Below are positions 5,570 through 13,849 of a DNA stretch of 14,174 nt, in pieces. The DNA is from Bacteroidia bacterium (lineage in GTDB: Bacteria; Bacteroidota; Bacteroidia; NS11-12g; UBA955), in contig JALQWO010000022.1 of assembly GCA_023258655.1 (NCBI GenBank), positions 1-14,174 on the forward strand, read 5' to 3'. How positions within the stretch are numbered: position 1 is the stretch's first letter; every line of letters begins with the position of its first letter. The position numbers and the translations under genes were made by a program. The notes beneath the pieces are model-generated. The model worked only from the letters and a program-made list of their open reading frames with translations. It was not told the origin of the DNA and ran no database searches.

Positions 5570-7282
5570 ATGAAAAGTGCAATTGTATTCGGAGCAATCC
5601 TTGGCTTAGCATCCACCCTCAGTGCCCAGCCTGGTAGAGGGGGAATCGACAATTCCTCTAAGCAAGTTACCACGAAGTTTGAACCCAAATTGATGCCAGC
5701 ATCCAAATTGTTGCTGGATCCAATCGTACCGAGATCGGAGAATCCTAAAATCAATGTCAAGTTCGAAACCCCAGAATTTGCATGGAATACGCGAAAAATC
5801 ACTCGCCCTATTCAGCCTGAAAAGCTCAAAGACCGGGTATCTGACTCGGTTTATTTGTCGAATTATGCACGAATCGGCGGAGGTAATTATGGGCATACCT
5901 TGGGGGAGATTTACATCGCAAACAAACCCAGCGCCAATTACAGTTACAATTTTAGTGGATTGCATCTATCTGCAAATCCCGCTAACTCTCTCCGAGAATT
6001 TTCAACGAACAAATTCCAACTACAGGGCGCCAAATACTACCAAAGCAGTGGTTTGGAGACAAGGGTTTTCTACAACCGAGACAAAGTCAACTTCTTTGGC
6101 AAAGACACTTCATTGGAACAGAGAAGTATTCTCACCACTGGACGAATCAATGACCATTACGGCTTGGGTGTTGATTATGACTACATCGGGTCGGGCAAAA
6201 AACCAAGTTTTCGTACCGGAATGTCGGCACAAGGCTTTAGCAACAACATGGATCAACAGGAAAAAGAACTCAGCGGATATATCAATCTAAAACAGAACGT
6301 CAAGAATACCCGCTTGGGCCTTGACATCAGCAGCAATTACATCGACATGGTACAATCGTTGGACACCAACAAATACCAAGGCAAGTCGCACAACCAACAG
6401 CTTTTCGTAGATGTTTTTCCCTATGTGCAATTCACCCATGCTCCAACCAAATTGAATTTGAAATTGGGTGCTATCACCACGTATAATGTTGCCAGCTTGG
6501 ATTCCATGCCAAGTGAAAACACTTTTAAAATCAACCCCTACATCAACTTCGAAAAGACGTTGACGGGTTTAAACCTCAATATTTATGGTGGTTTGGACGG
6601 CGGTTTGAAAAAGAACAGTTTCCGTCGTTTGAATGCCATGATGCCATTCTTTGCAGATTCTATTTCCGTAAAAAACACATATGATGAGGTGAATTTATTT
6701 GTTGGTATCAAGGGCAAAATCACCCAAAATGCAGAATTCGCTTTGGATATGGGTGGAAACAGCAGCTCCGATTATGGATTGGTGGTATCCAACATTGAAA
6801 CGAATGCTTTGGGACAAAAGGTCAATGACAGCTTGGGCAGTCTGCAAATGGTTTATGCCTCTCATTTGAGTAGCGTATACTTCAGGACCTTTGTGAAATA
6901 CCACATCGGTGAGCAATTAAAAATCAGCGCGCACGCCAAAGTCGCTAACTACACGGTGGACGGCGGCGGTGATGCTTGGCATTTGCCTGGGCTCACATAC
7001 AGCATGAATGCCAATTATCATTTGGGTAAAAACTTAGAACTCAGTGCCGGATTCGATGGAATGAGTAAGCGCAGAAACCAAATTTATGTTGCTGGAAACT
7101 CTCGCACCACTGAGATCAAAGGATTTTTTGACTTGCATGCACGCATGGACTATCGCATCAATGGAAAAGGTCGTGTTTGGTTGCAGGGCAGCAATTTGTT
7201 GGGAACCCAATACCAACAATGGTACGGCTATGCCAATTACGGACTTACATTGATGGGCGGACTGGCTATTTCTATCTTTTAA
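5570..7282 (+). CDS. Plug-less outer-membrane beta-barrel protein of Bacteroidota
   Basis: A 570-residue exported protein. Starting at the ATG at 5570 gives a clean signal peptide (MKSAIVFGAILGLASTLSAQ); the upstream in-frame ATG at 5528 would add 14 residues before it. After an N-terminal periplasmic segment with Pro-rich spacing (mature residues up to about 85), the motif IGGGNYGHTLGEIYIANK is followed by many alternating hydrophobic/polar strands. The protein ends LMGGLAISIF; a terminal Phe is the usual outer-membrane insertion signal. From memory, this layout (linker, 'GxGNYxTxLGE' turn, barrel) belongs to a widespread Bacteroidota family often annotated as TonB-dependent receptor, although no plug domain or TonB box is visible. 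The substrate or role is unknown. A near-consensus box (CATATTTG, 5554-5561) lies eight bases before the start. The gene is 32 bases upstream of the HU/SPOR gene and may share its transcript. Confidence 0.8.
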   Translation: MKSAIVFGAILGLASTLSAQPGRGGIDNSSKQVTTKFEPKLMPASKLLLDPIVPRSENPKINVKFETPEFAWNTRKITRPIQPEKLKDRVSDSVYLSNYARIGGGNYGHTLGEIYIANKPSANYSYNFSGLHLSANPANSLREFSTNKFQLQGAKYYQSSGLETRVFYNRDKVNFFGKDTSLEQRSILTTGRINDHYGLGVDYDYIGSGKKPSFRTGMSAQGFSNNMDQQEKELSGYINLKQNVKNTRLGLDISSNYIDMVQSLDTNKYQGKSHNQQLFVDVFPYVQFTHAPTKLNLKLGAITTYNVASLDSMPSENTFKINPYINFEKTLTGLNLNIYGGLDGGLKKNSFRRLNAMMPFFADSISVKNTYDEVNLFVGIKGKITQNAEFALDMGGNSSSDYGLVVSNIETNALGQKVNDSLGSLQMVYASHLSSVYFRTFVKYHIGEQLKISAHAKVANYTVDGGGDAWHLPGLTYSMNANYHLGKNLELSAGFDGMSKRRNQIYVAGNSRTTEIKGFFDLHARMDYRINGKGRVWLQGSNLLGTQYQQWYGYANYGLTLMGGLAISIF

Positions 7283-7314
7283 AGGAATCATAAAAAAAAC
7301 CTTAATATTGTAGT

Positions 7315-8460
7315 ATGAATTCCCAAGCAGTGGTTGTGGCAGTTTCTCATGTACTTCACGAGCATGAGTGTGCTGTATTGCCTGGCTTTGGAGCATTTAT
7401 ACTGCGCAAAAATTTTGGCATTGCCAATCCATTTTCTGGTCAAATAAAACCTGCAGCTCACAGCATATTTTTCAATGCCGACATCAAAGAAGACGATGGT
7501 TTTGTAGCCAATGCAATCAAAGAACAATTTGGTTATTCATTCAAGCAAGCAAGTCAATCATTGGCAGAATTTGCTGAAACGATAGCCGGGCAGACACTGA
7601 ATCAAGGCAGTTTTCGCATGGGCGATTTGGGATCGTTTCACAGAAACCCGTCGGGAGAATTGTTTTTCTTGGCCAATGCCAATGTGAATCTCAGTTTGCA
7701 GACATATGGACTTCCCCACATCCAATGGCAGTGGAAATCCCAACCGATGGCGGAAACATCGAGCATTACTAAAAATATAGAGTCACTTCCGTTATCAAAA
7801 CCCATTGAGGAATTGCCCGAGGACCTACCGATTCTCGAAACAGTTGATTCCTCAATGAAATCAGAAATGATTGCTGAAGAGTCGACGGATCAGCACCACA
7901 GTGATTTTACTGTATCAAAGAGATCACAACCCCTATTGTGGCGGGCGGCGGCATCGTTTGCCATTATTAGTATTGGTGCGGGTATTTTGATGACTGTGGC
8001 CCAAATTTGGTCGGTTAGTTCCGGACAAGACTTAGCCAGCCTTCTCCCTCAGGATACCCAGATGCAGCAAGAAAAAACACGCACCGTGGCACCACTTGCT
8101 AGCGAAATTGTGAGCATTCAAGAAGAAAATACCCAAGACAGCACCCTATCTCACAGCATTGATTACGGTACAGGCTTAGAGGGGATACAAGGTTTTTATC
8201 TTGCCATGAAAGACATGAAGGGCAAGTATTCTGTTAGCGGTGGATCCTATATTACTCTGGATTTGGCCAACAGAGAATGCCTACTTTGGCAAAAATTGGG
8301 TATTGATGCTTGTGTTGTTTCTGTTAAGCGCAGCAGTCTAAACAAAGTAATTTTGGGCAAATTCGTCGACGAGCAGCGTGCATCACACTTTGCTGAATCC
8401 ATAAAAAATATGCCAACGGGCACATTATCCGTATCGGATGTGGCGTTAGATTGGAAATAA
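7315..8460 (+). CDS. HU-CCDC81-like and SPOR domain membrane protein
   Basis: 381 residues with three recognisable parts. The N-terminal region (about 1-135) resembles the paired HU-CCDC81 bacterial domains: CAVLPGFGAFIL (19-30), then FNADIKEDDGFVANAI (53-68) and FRMGDLGSFHRNPSG (100-114). These are HU-like folds that in this family are cytoplasmic. A transmembrane helix follows a long acidic linker, at about 207-230. The C-terminal periplasmic part (about 303-375) has a SPOR-like pattern, KYSVSGGSYITLDLANR and VILGKFVDEQRASHFAESI; SPOR domains bind denuded peptidoglycan at division sites. The protein could therefore tether something cytoplasmic, possibly DNA or another protein, to septal peptidoglycan; this is inference. 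A one-mismatch promoter box (TAATATTG, 7303-7310) ends four bases before its ATG. The next gene starts one base after the stop. Confidence 0.88.
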   Translation: MNSQAVVVAVSHVLHEHECAVLPGFGAFILRKNFGIANPFSGQIKPAAHSIFFNADIKEDDGFVANAIKEQFGYSFKQASQSLAEFAETIAGQTLNQGSFRMGDLGSFHRNPSGELFFLANANVNLSLQTYGLPHIQWQWKSQPMAETSSITKNIESLPLSKPIEELPEDLPILETVDSSMKSEMIAEESTDQHHSDFTVSKRSQPLLWRAAASFAIISIGAGILMTVAQIWSVSSGQDLASLLPQDTQMQQEKTRTVAPLASEIVSIQEENTQDSTLSHSIDYGTGLEGIQGFYLAMKDMKGKYSVSGGSYITLDLANRECLLWQKLGIDACVVSVKRSSLNKVILGKFVDEQRASHFAESIKNMPTGTLSVSDVALDWK

Positions 8461-8461
8461 T

Positions 8462-9298
8462 ATGGCACATTATCAAATCGAAGAAAACCTGACCACGACA
8501 ACGAATCAGCGCGTTGTTTCTTGGGCCATTAGTTTAACGGCTTCAGCCATCATCTTAGGGATGTTATGGTTTGTTCATATTTCTATCCCAAACCCACCCT
8601 TTGAAAACAAAAAAGGGGCATTGATTCTTGATTTTGGGATGGTTGAAGATGTAAGTGCAGGTAGACCAAACGATGGTGGTCCATCTCCCACCCCTCCAGC
8701 GCAAGGCGGTGCGCCATCTGAAGGCCCCTCCAACAACCAACCTCAAAGTGGTGGTGTTGGTCCGGTAGTTACAAGTGAGGCTCAGCCCGAAACACCCAGT
8801 TTACCTCCCATAGATCCACCCAGTTCTGACCGACCACCCAGTGACAACCCCAAAATCAAGGTGGATTTTACCAAAATTGGCAAAAGAAATGGAACAGGCG
8901 GTGTGGGTGATCCAAATGGTGTAAAAAATGGCGTTGGTAGTACTGGTTATGGCAAAGGTGGCAATAATGGTGGTGTGACAGGTAATTACGGTGATCGTGT
9001 CACCAGCTCCAAAGGAAACGCCAATTTTAGCTCCAAATTCACCAAATATAAAATGTCTTCGGATTTTGACAATCCAAGTACCGATTCCTATGGAAAAATC
9101 ATCGCTCGCGTTCGCGTTGAATGCGATGGTAAATGGCGTGTCGTAGAATGGAATGTGAGTGGAACCACATGGAATGGTTCTGATGACGACATGATATCCA
9201 CGTTCAACAAGTTTTTGAAACAATCTCAATTTGAGAAAAACGGGGATGGTTGCGGTGAAAGTGCCTTGGTTACGTTGGACGTTAAGAAAACCTATTAA
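8462..9298 (+). CDS. TonB/TolA-like energy-transducer-type protein
   Basis: 278 residues. A short cytoplasmic N-terminus precedes one transmembrane helix (about 19-41), then ALILDFG, a long Pro/Gly/Ser-rich periplasmic spacer (about 65-185), and a C-terminal domain (about 200-278). That domain has GKIIARVRVECDGKWRVVEWNVSGT (cut at 211-235) and ends ALVTLDVKKTY, which parallels the TonB C-terminal fold (a 'GkvivrvtVdedGkV' strand, then a final strand). Two cysteines, C221 and C264, are both in this domain and could form a disulfide in the periplasm. No ExbB or ExbD gene is adjacent. It could deliver proton-motive energy or span the periplasm as TolA does; which receptor it serves is not shown. 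It starts one base after the HU/SPOR stop and is followed by folC two bases after its own stop. Confidence 0.75.
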   Translation: MAHYQIEENLTTTTNQRVVSWAISLTASAIILGMLWFVHISIPNPPFENKKGALILDFGMVEDVSAGRPNDGGPSPTPPAQGGAPSEGPSNNQPQSGGVGPVVTSEAQPETPSLPPIDPPSSDRPPSDNPKIKVDFTKIGKRNGTGGVGDPNGVKNGVGSTGYGKGGNNGGVTGNYGDRVTSSKGNANFSSKFTKYKMSSDFDNPSTDSYGKIIARVRVECDGKWRVVEWNVSGTTWNGSDDDMISTFNKFLKQSQFEKNGDGCGESALVTLDVKKTY

Positions 9299-9300
9299 GC

Positions 9301-10560
9301 ATGTCGAGGTTCGCCTCTTACCCTGAAGCGCTAGACTTCATGTTTAAGCAGTTACCCATGTTTCAAAACATTGGCAAGGCTGCGTTCAAAAAAGATTTAA
9401 CCAACACGTTGGCCTTGCTCGATCGTTTGGGCAATCCCCACTTGGAGAGAAAATGGATTCATGTAGCAGGAACAAACGGAAAAGGTTCTGTCAGCAGTAT
9501 GATCGCTGCGACATTGTCTGCCCATGGTTTCAAAACGGGACTTTACACATCTCCTCACCTCGTTGATTTTCGCGAGCGGATTCGCGTGGATGGTGGGTGT
9601 ATTTCTGAAGATACCGTACTAGAATTTCTGGAATTGGTATATGATGACATCATGGAAATTCAGCCGAGTTTCTTTGAAATTACCGTGGCGATGGCATTCT
9701 ACCATTTTGCCAAAGAAAATGTAGATTATGGCGTAATTGAAGTCGGTTTAGGAGGACGTTTGGACAGCACCAATGTGATCACGCCCATATTGTCGGTAAT
9801 TACCAATATTGGATGGGACCACATGGATATGTTGGGAAATACCCTATCGGCCATCGCTCGTGAAAAAGCAGGCATCATCAAATCAAAAATCCCAGTAGCA
9901 ATTGGACCAATGGCGGAAGAGCCCTTAACAGAAATATTGGGTGTTGCCAAGGATAAGATGGCAAAAATATACCGCGATTTACCCGTAGATCAGGGATTTT
10001 ATAGAGCGATTTCGCTGCGGGGCGATTATCAAAAAGAGAATTTACAAACCTTTACCTGCGCCATTGAGGCACTAAAAGATCTCTGGATACCCATCAAGCG
10101 ATCCAAGGTTCTGGAAGGACTGGCGAATATTCAACAATTCACAGGACTTAGGGGTCGATGGGAGGTCATTCAAGAGCAGCCCTTTGCCGTAGCAGATACG
10201 GCACACAATGAGCCTGGCGTTCAATTTACCATGGGTCAATTGTTGAGCACGTTAAATCAAAAGCCGAAGAATGCACAGTTACATTTGGTTTGGGGGATGG
10301 TGAGCGACAAGGATCGGGAGAAGATATTGAAATTATTACCGAAGGATGCCAAATACTATTTCTGTAAGCCGGGTGTTATTCGCGGATTTGATGCAGAGAA
10401 ATTGCGACTGGAAGCATTGGCATTGGGTTTACTTGGCGATGCTCATGACACAGTGCTTTCAGCTTATCAAGCGGCGCAGCAGGCAGCAAAGGAGCATGAC
10501 ATCATTTACATCGGTGGGAGCACTTTTGTGGTGGGCGATTTATTATCGACATTGGGTTAA
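9301..10560 (+). CDS. folC: Bifunctional folylpolyglutamate synthase / dihydrofolate synthase
   Basis: A 419-residue Mur-ligase family enzyme that adds glutamate to dihydropteroate or to folates, ATP-dependently, in the cytoplasm; this supplies the folate pool used by, for example, Fmt. The P-loop is AGTNGKGS (56-63). Other family signatures are GLYTSPHLVDFRERIRVDG (80-98), VIEVGLGGRLDSTNV (145-159) and ITNIGWDHMDMLG (167-179), followed by EKAGIIK (188-194), containing the usual ligand lysine region. The length and ends fit FolC. It starts two bases after the TonB-like gene and is probably last in that operon; a perfect bidirectional terminator follows 57 bases after the stop. Confidence 0.96.
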   Translation: MSRFASYPEALDFMFKQLPMFQNIGKAAFKKDLTNTLALLDRLGNPHLERKWIHVAGTNGKGSVSSMIAATLSAHGFKTGLYTSPHLVDFRERIRVDGGCISEDTVLEFLELVYDDIMEIQPSFFEITVAMAFYHFAKENVDYGVIEVGLGGRLDSTNVITPILSVITNIGWDHMDMLGNTLSAIAREKAGIIKSKIPVAIGPMAEEPLTEILGVAKDKMAKIYRDLPVDQGFYRAISLRGDYQKENLQTFTCAIEALKDLWIPIKRSKVLEGLANIQQFTGLRGRWEVIQEQPFAVADTAHNEPGVQFTMGQLLSTLNQKPKNAQLHLVWGMVSDKDREKILKLLPKDAKYYFCKPGVIRGFDAEKLRLEALALGLLGDAHDTVLSAYQAAQQAAKEHDIIYIGGSTFVVGDLLSTLG

Positions 10561-10617
10561 TCCTCTCAACAAAAATTACAGGACAGTAAAATATTGACGA
10601 GATCCGAAATCAACAGC

Positions 10618-10652
10618 AAAAGAAAAGGCGGCCTGTGGCCGCCTTTTCTTTT
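10618..10652. terminator. Bidirectional rho-independent terminator between folC and the transporter
   Basis: A perfect 16-pair palindrome, AAAAGAAAAGGCGGCC (10618-10633), loop TGT, GGCCGCCTTTTCTTTT (10637-10652). A/T tracts on both sides allow it to work for folC (plus strand) and for the convergent transporter (minus strand, stop at 10672). Confidence 0.93.
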
Positions 10653-10671
10653 GATTCTATACTGTATGAGG

Positions 10672-12663
10672 TTATCTCACACCATTCATCATCTTCAATA
10701 AGCGTCCGCTCAGGAAAAACAAAACCACAGAAGCCGCACCGGCCATGAAAACGAACAGCATGAAGAAGTCATACAACGTTTCAATTTTCACGAAGAACGT
10801 GGGTTTCTCTGGCTTCAAATTCCAAGTCTGTAAACGCTCTTCTTTGGATGCTTTCTTCACGCCATCAACATTGGTTACCACGTCTACTGAATCATGCGTA
10901 ACCAAAGTGGTGTCATTCAACAACAAAGCACGATCAAAGTATTTGTTATTGGATTTGATTACCTTCAAGTGAAATACAGAAATGTTAGATTTTACTGTTG
11001 AATGCATGGGGCATTTTCCACTCGACATACAAGTTGAATCACAGGTGTGTTTTTCGCCCTCAGCCATCGCTCCGTTGTTTAATGTCAACGCTACCACTGA
11101 ATCTGTTTTCGTGTCGGCGGCTTTCACCGTTTTTACAGTAGCAGTATTCAAGGCATAGGTTCCTTTGGGATCTGCTTTCCAAACGTTGGTATCCAATGTA
11201 TTGCTATTGAATGCCGCCATGACTGAAGCGTCTGCTTTTGCAGAATAACGCTTCTCCATTTTTACTTCTTCAGGATATAAAGCACTCAAAGTACCCGCAA
11301 ATTTGTTGGCTGCAGCAGTAGACAAGAACCAAACACCCATAAGCAGGGACGCCAATTTTACCGGTGCCAACTTGTTCACCATTGACAAACCAATGGGCGA
11401 TAAACAAAGTTCTCCAAACGTGTGAATGGTATACAATGATACCAACCATACCATGCTCAATTTCGTGCTTGGATCAATTCCTTTAACACCAAAAGCAATC
11501 ACCAAATAGCCCATCGCCAATAGGAATAACCCCAAAGCTTGTTTGAAAGGCGACGCCGGTTCCATATTTTTCTTACCCAACCAACCCCACAACCAAACGA
11601 ACAAAGGAGCGAATATTACAATCGCAACGGCGTTGATGCTCTGGAAGTAAGACGTTGGAATGGTTTCTCCGAAAAGTTCCCTGTTGGTTTGTTCTTCGGC
11701 GAAATAGGTCAATGATGCACCTGCTTGTTCAAAAGCCGCCCAGAAAAAGATCACGAAGAAAGCAGCGATGTAAATCACCCAAATACGCTGACGCTCAACT
11801 TTGGTCAATGTTGGATCCGTGATGATGTAACCAGGAGCCGCTATGGTGAGAGCGAAAATAAATGAACCAATCCAATCCATTTCTGCTTGGAATCGGAACA
11901 GATAAAGCAAAGCACCAAATACCACAACCCATATACCCATGGCGGTATAGTTTACCGGTGCCGCTTCTGTATTTGTCTTGACTTCTCTGGCTGAATTCGG
12001 CTTTTCACCAATTTGTTCCCCCTCAGGTGTTACGATGTATTTGTTCTTCAAAGTGATGAACAAAATCAAGCTCACACACATCCCCAAACAGGCAGCCAAA
12101 AAGCCCCAACGGAAATCGGCAGCATTACCGGTATCACCCAAATAACCGCAGAGCAATGGTGCGATAAAAGCGCCTAAGTTGATTCCCATGTAGAAAATCG
12201 TAAAGGCCGAATCCACACGTTTGTCACCGGCCGGGTACAACTGACCTACCATCGTTGAAATGTTGGGCTTGAAGAATCCATTACCAATAATCAAAAAGCC
12301 GAGGCCTGTAAACATTAACGGAGCCGCTATGTTTACCTCTTGGTAATAGGTACCTGCCAAGAACATGAATAACTGACCAATGGCCATCAAAATTCCACCG
12401 ATAATAATGGATTTTCTGTTACCCCAATAACGATCAGCCATGTATCCACCCAACAAGGGAGTTAAGTAGACCAACCCTGTGTAACTACCGTAAATTTCAG
12501 ATCCCAAGGCTTTATCAAATAACAAAGCTTTGGTCATAAACAACACGAACAGCGCCCTCATGCCATAATAGCTGAAGCGCTCCCACATTTCGGTCACAAA
12601 CAAAACATACAGCCCTTTGGGATGCGATTTGTCGGAATACATTTGTTCTTCTTTTACATTCAT
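10672..12663 (-). CDS. POT-family (PTR2) proton-coupled peptide transporter with periplasmic insert
   Basis: 663 residues; bacterial POT proteins are usually about 450-520. The ExxER proton-coupling motif is EMWERFSYYGMRA (25-37), followed by the PTR2 signatures (GGYMADRYWGNR, 72-83) and FYMGINLGAFIAPL (157-170), and FEQAGASLTYFAEEQTNR (311-328). It imports di- or tripeptides with protons across the inner membrane. The start at 12663 is chosen because the N-terminus then reads MNVKEEQMYSDKSHPKGLYVLF, as in POT proteins; a longer frame to 12831 would overlap the lpxD promoter region. Between the penultimate helix (ending near 460) and the last helix (from 633) lies a roughly 165-residue insert, topologically periplasmic, with H539, C541, C545, C551 and H554 close together. 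A -7-like box (TA-N-TTTG) lies 27 bases upstream. It is convergent with folC and divergent from lpxD. Confidence 0.93.
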   Translation of the reverse strand: MNVKEEQMYSDKSHPKGLYVLFVTEMWERFSYYGMRALFVLFMTKALLFDKALGSEIYGSYTGLVYLTPLLGGYMADRYWGNRKSIIIGGILMAIGQLFMFLAGTYYQEVNIAAPLMFTGLGFLIIGNGFFKPNISTMVGQLYPAGDKRVDSAFTIFYMGINLGAFIAPLLCGYLGDTGNAADFRWGFLAACLGMCVSLILFITLKNKYIVTPEGEQIGEKPNSAREVKTNTEAAPVNYTAMGIWVVVFGALLYLFRFQAEMDWIGSFIFALTIAAPGYIITDPTLTKVERQRIWVIYIAAFFVIFFWAAFEQAGASLTYFAEEQTNRELFGETIPTSYFQSINAVAIVIFAPLFVWLWGWLGKKNMEPASPFKQALGLFLLAMGYLVIAFGVKGIDPSTKLSMVWLVSLYTIHTFGELCLSPIGLSMVNKLAPVKLASLLMGVWFLSTAAANKFAGTLSALYPEEVKMEKRYSAKADASVMAAFNSNTLDTNVWKADPKGTYALNTATVKTVKAADTKTDSVVALTLNNGAMAEGEKHTCDSTCMSSGKCPMHSTVKSNISVFHLKVIKSNNKYFDRALLLNDTTLVTHDSVDVVTNVDGVKKASKEERLQTWNLKPEKPTFFVKIETLYDFFMLFVFMAGAASVVLFFLSGRLLKMMNGVR

Positions 12664-12811
12664 TGGTTCAATCGTTAAATATCTATCGGCCAAAATAGAA
12701 AGAAAAATTGAATCTCGACGCAATTGTGCGATTTTCATCCACGATTTGTGGGTTTCTATGCCCAAACCATGGGTGTTTTGTCGGTTTGGTGTTATTTTGC
12801 ACTCAGTTTTG
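12664..12811. promoter_or_regulatory. Divergent intergenic region between peptide transporter and lpxD
   Basis: 148 bases shared by two promoters. Each direction has a -7-like box with one base too few: on the plus strand TATTTTG (12793-12799), 12 bases before lpxD; on the minus strand CTATTTTG (12698-12691), 27 bases before the transporter. Neither is an exact TAnnTTTG. No operator is obvious. Confidence 0.4.
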
Positions 12812-13846
12812 ATGTTAACTACCACCCTCATAGCGAAAGAAATCGGCGGTCATATCTCCCCTAACCAGCCTGATTTGGTGATAACTCATGCGGCAAAATT
12901 GGAAGAAGGCGGGGCCAACGCACTGGGATTCTTCTCCAATCCGAAATATGAACAATCGCTTTATCAAACGCAATGTGGCGCTGTTATTGTGCCTCAAGGG
13001 TTTGTTCCACAGCAACCCGTTTCGGCTGTTCTGATTGAGCACGCCAACCCCTATTTCGCTTTTTGCACGGTGCTCACACGACATTTTGATCCGAATGTTC
13101 ACCGCAGTGGTATTGAATCAACGCACATTCATCCATCGGCTAACATCGGCGACGGTGTGCATATTGCCTCCACAGCCTATGTAGAAGAAGGGGCACAAAT
13201 TGGCAAGAACTGTATTCTTTATCCCGGTGTGTACATTGGGAGAAATGTGGTTGTGGGCGATAACTCTTTGCTATACCCCAATGTCGTTGTCTATGCGGAT
13301 TGTATCATAGGTAAGCACTGCATCATTCAAGCAGGGAGTGTCATCGGAGGTGACGGCTTTGGTTTTGCACCCATTAACGGCAAATACATGAAAATCCCGC
13401 AAATTGGTAATGTGATTTTGGAGGATTGGGTGGAAATAGGCAGCAATTGCAGTATCGACCGCGCCACCATGGGTAGCACTATCATCAAAACTGGGACAAA
13501 ACTCGACAACCTCGTTCAAATCGCTCACAATGTGGAAGTGGGAGAACACACTGTTTTGGCGGCACAAACAGGCATTGCAGGCAGCACGAAAATTGGGGCC
13601 TATGCACAGTTTGGCGGTCAAGTGGGTGTTGCAGGTCATTTAACCATCGCCGCACATACGAGTGTTGGCGGACAAGGTGGCATCACTGGCAACATCACAG
13701 AACCAAACCAAAAACTCACAGGGACACCGGCTACCGACGTAAGAACCTACCTCAAATCGGTGGCAAGTACCCGAAAAATTCCAGAACTCATCAAAGAACT
13801 CGAAGCGATCAAAGCAGAAATCGCTCGCATAAAATCAGGAGAATAA
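12812..13846 (+). CDS. lpxD: UDP-3-O-(R-3-hydroxyacyl)glucosamine N-acyltransferase
   Basis: Transfers a second hydroxyacyl chain from acyl-ACP to the 2-amino group of UDP-3-O-acylglucosamine, the third step of lipid A synthesis, in the cytoplasm. With the ATG at 12812 the protein has 344 residues, close to the 341 of E. coli LpxD. The N-terminal uridine-binding domain covers about 1-100; the left-handed parallel beta helix runs from about 105 to 300 with clear hexapeptide repeats (IGDGVHI, IGKNCI, IGRNVVVG, IGSNCSIDRATMG). The catalytic histidine is His239 in VQIAHNVEVG, the same number as in E. coli. A C-terminal helix (about 325-343) follows. The frame extends upstream to 12617, but that region overlaps the divergent transporter and lacks LpxD homology. 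The stop lies three bases before lpxC. Confidence 0.97.
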   Translation: MLTTTLIAKEIGGHISPNQPDLVITHAAKLEEGGANALGFFSNPKYEQSLYQTQCGAVIVPQGFVPQQPVSAVLIEHANPYFAFCTVLTRHFDPNVHRSGIESTHIHPSANIGDGVHIASTAYVEEGAQIGKNCILYPGVYIGRNVVVGDNSLLYPNVVVYADCIIGKHCIIQAGSVIGGDGFGFAPINGKYMKIPQIGNVILEDWVEIGSNCSIDRATMGSTIIKTGTKLDNLVQIAHNVEVGEHTVLAAQTGIAGSTKIGAYAQFGGQVGVAGHLTIAAHTSVGGQGGITGNITEPNQKLTGTPATDVRTYLKSVASTRKIPELIKELEAIKAEIARIKSGE

Positions 13847-13849
13847 CCA

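Noticed and set aside
5754..6290. 178-codon plus-strand open frame
   Set aside because: It is out of frame within the beta-barrel gene and its product has no recognisable features.
8801..9229. 142-codon minus-strand open frame rich in Thr/Ile/Phe
   Set aside because: It is the antisense shadow of the Gly/Pro-rich and C-terminal part of the TonB-like gene; low-complexity coding readily leaves the opposite strand open.
12617..12811. Upstream extension of the lpxD frame
   Set aside because: It overlaps the start of the divergent transporter, and LpxD homology and expected length fit the ATG at 12812.
12664..12831. Upstream extension of the transporter frame
   Set aside because: The added 56 residues do not resemble POT N-termini and would overlap the lpxD start.
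13271..13639. 122-codon minus-strand open frame
   Set aside because: It is antisense to the hexapeptide-repeat domain of lpxD, which is unambiguous.
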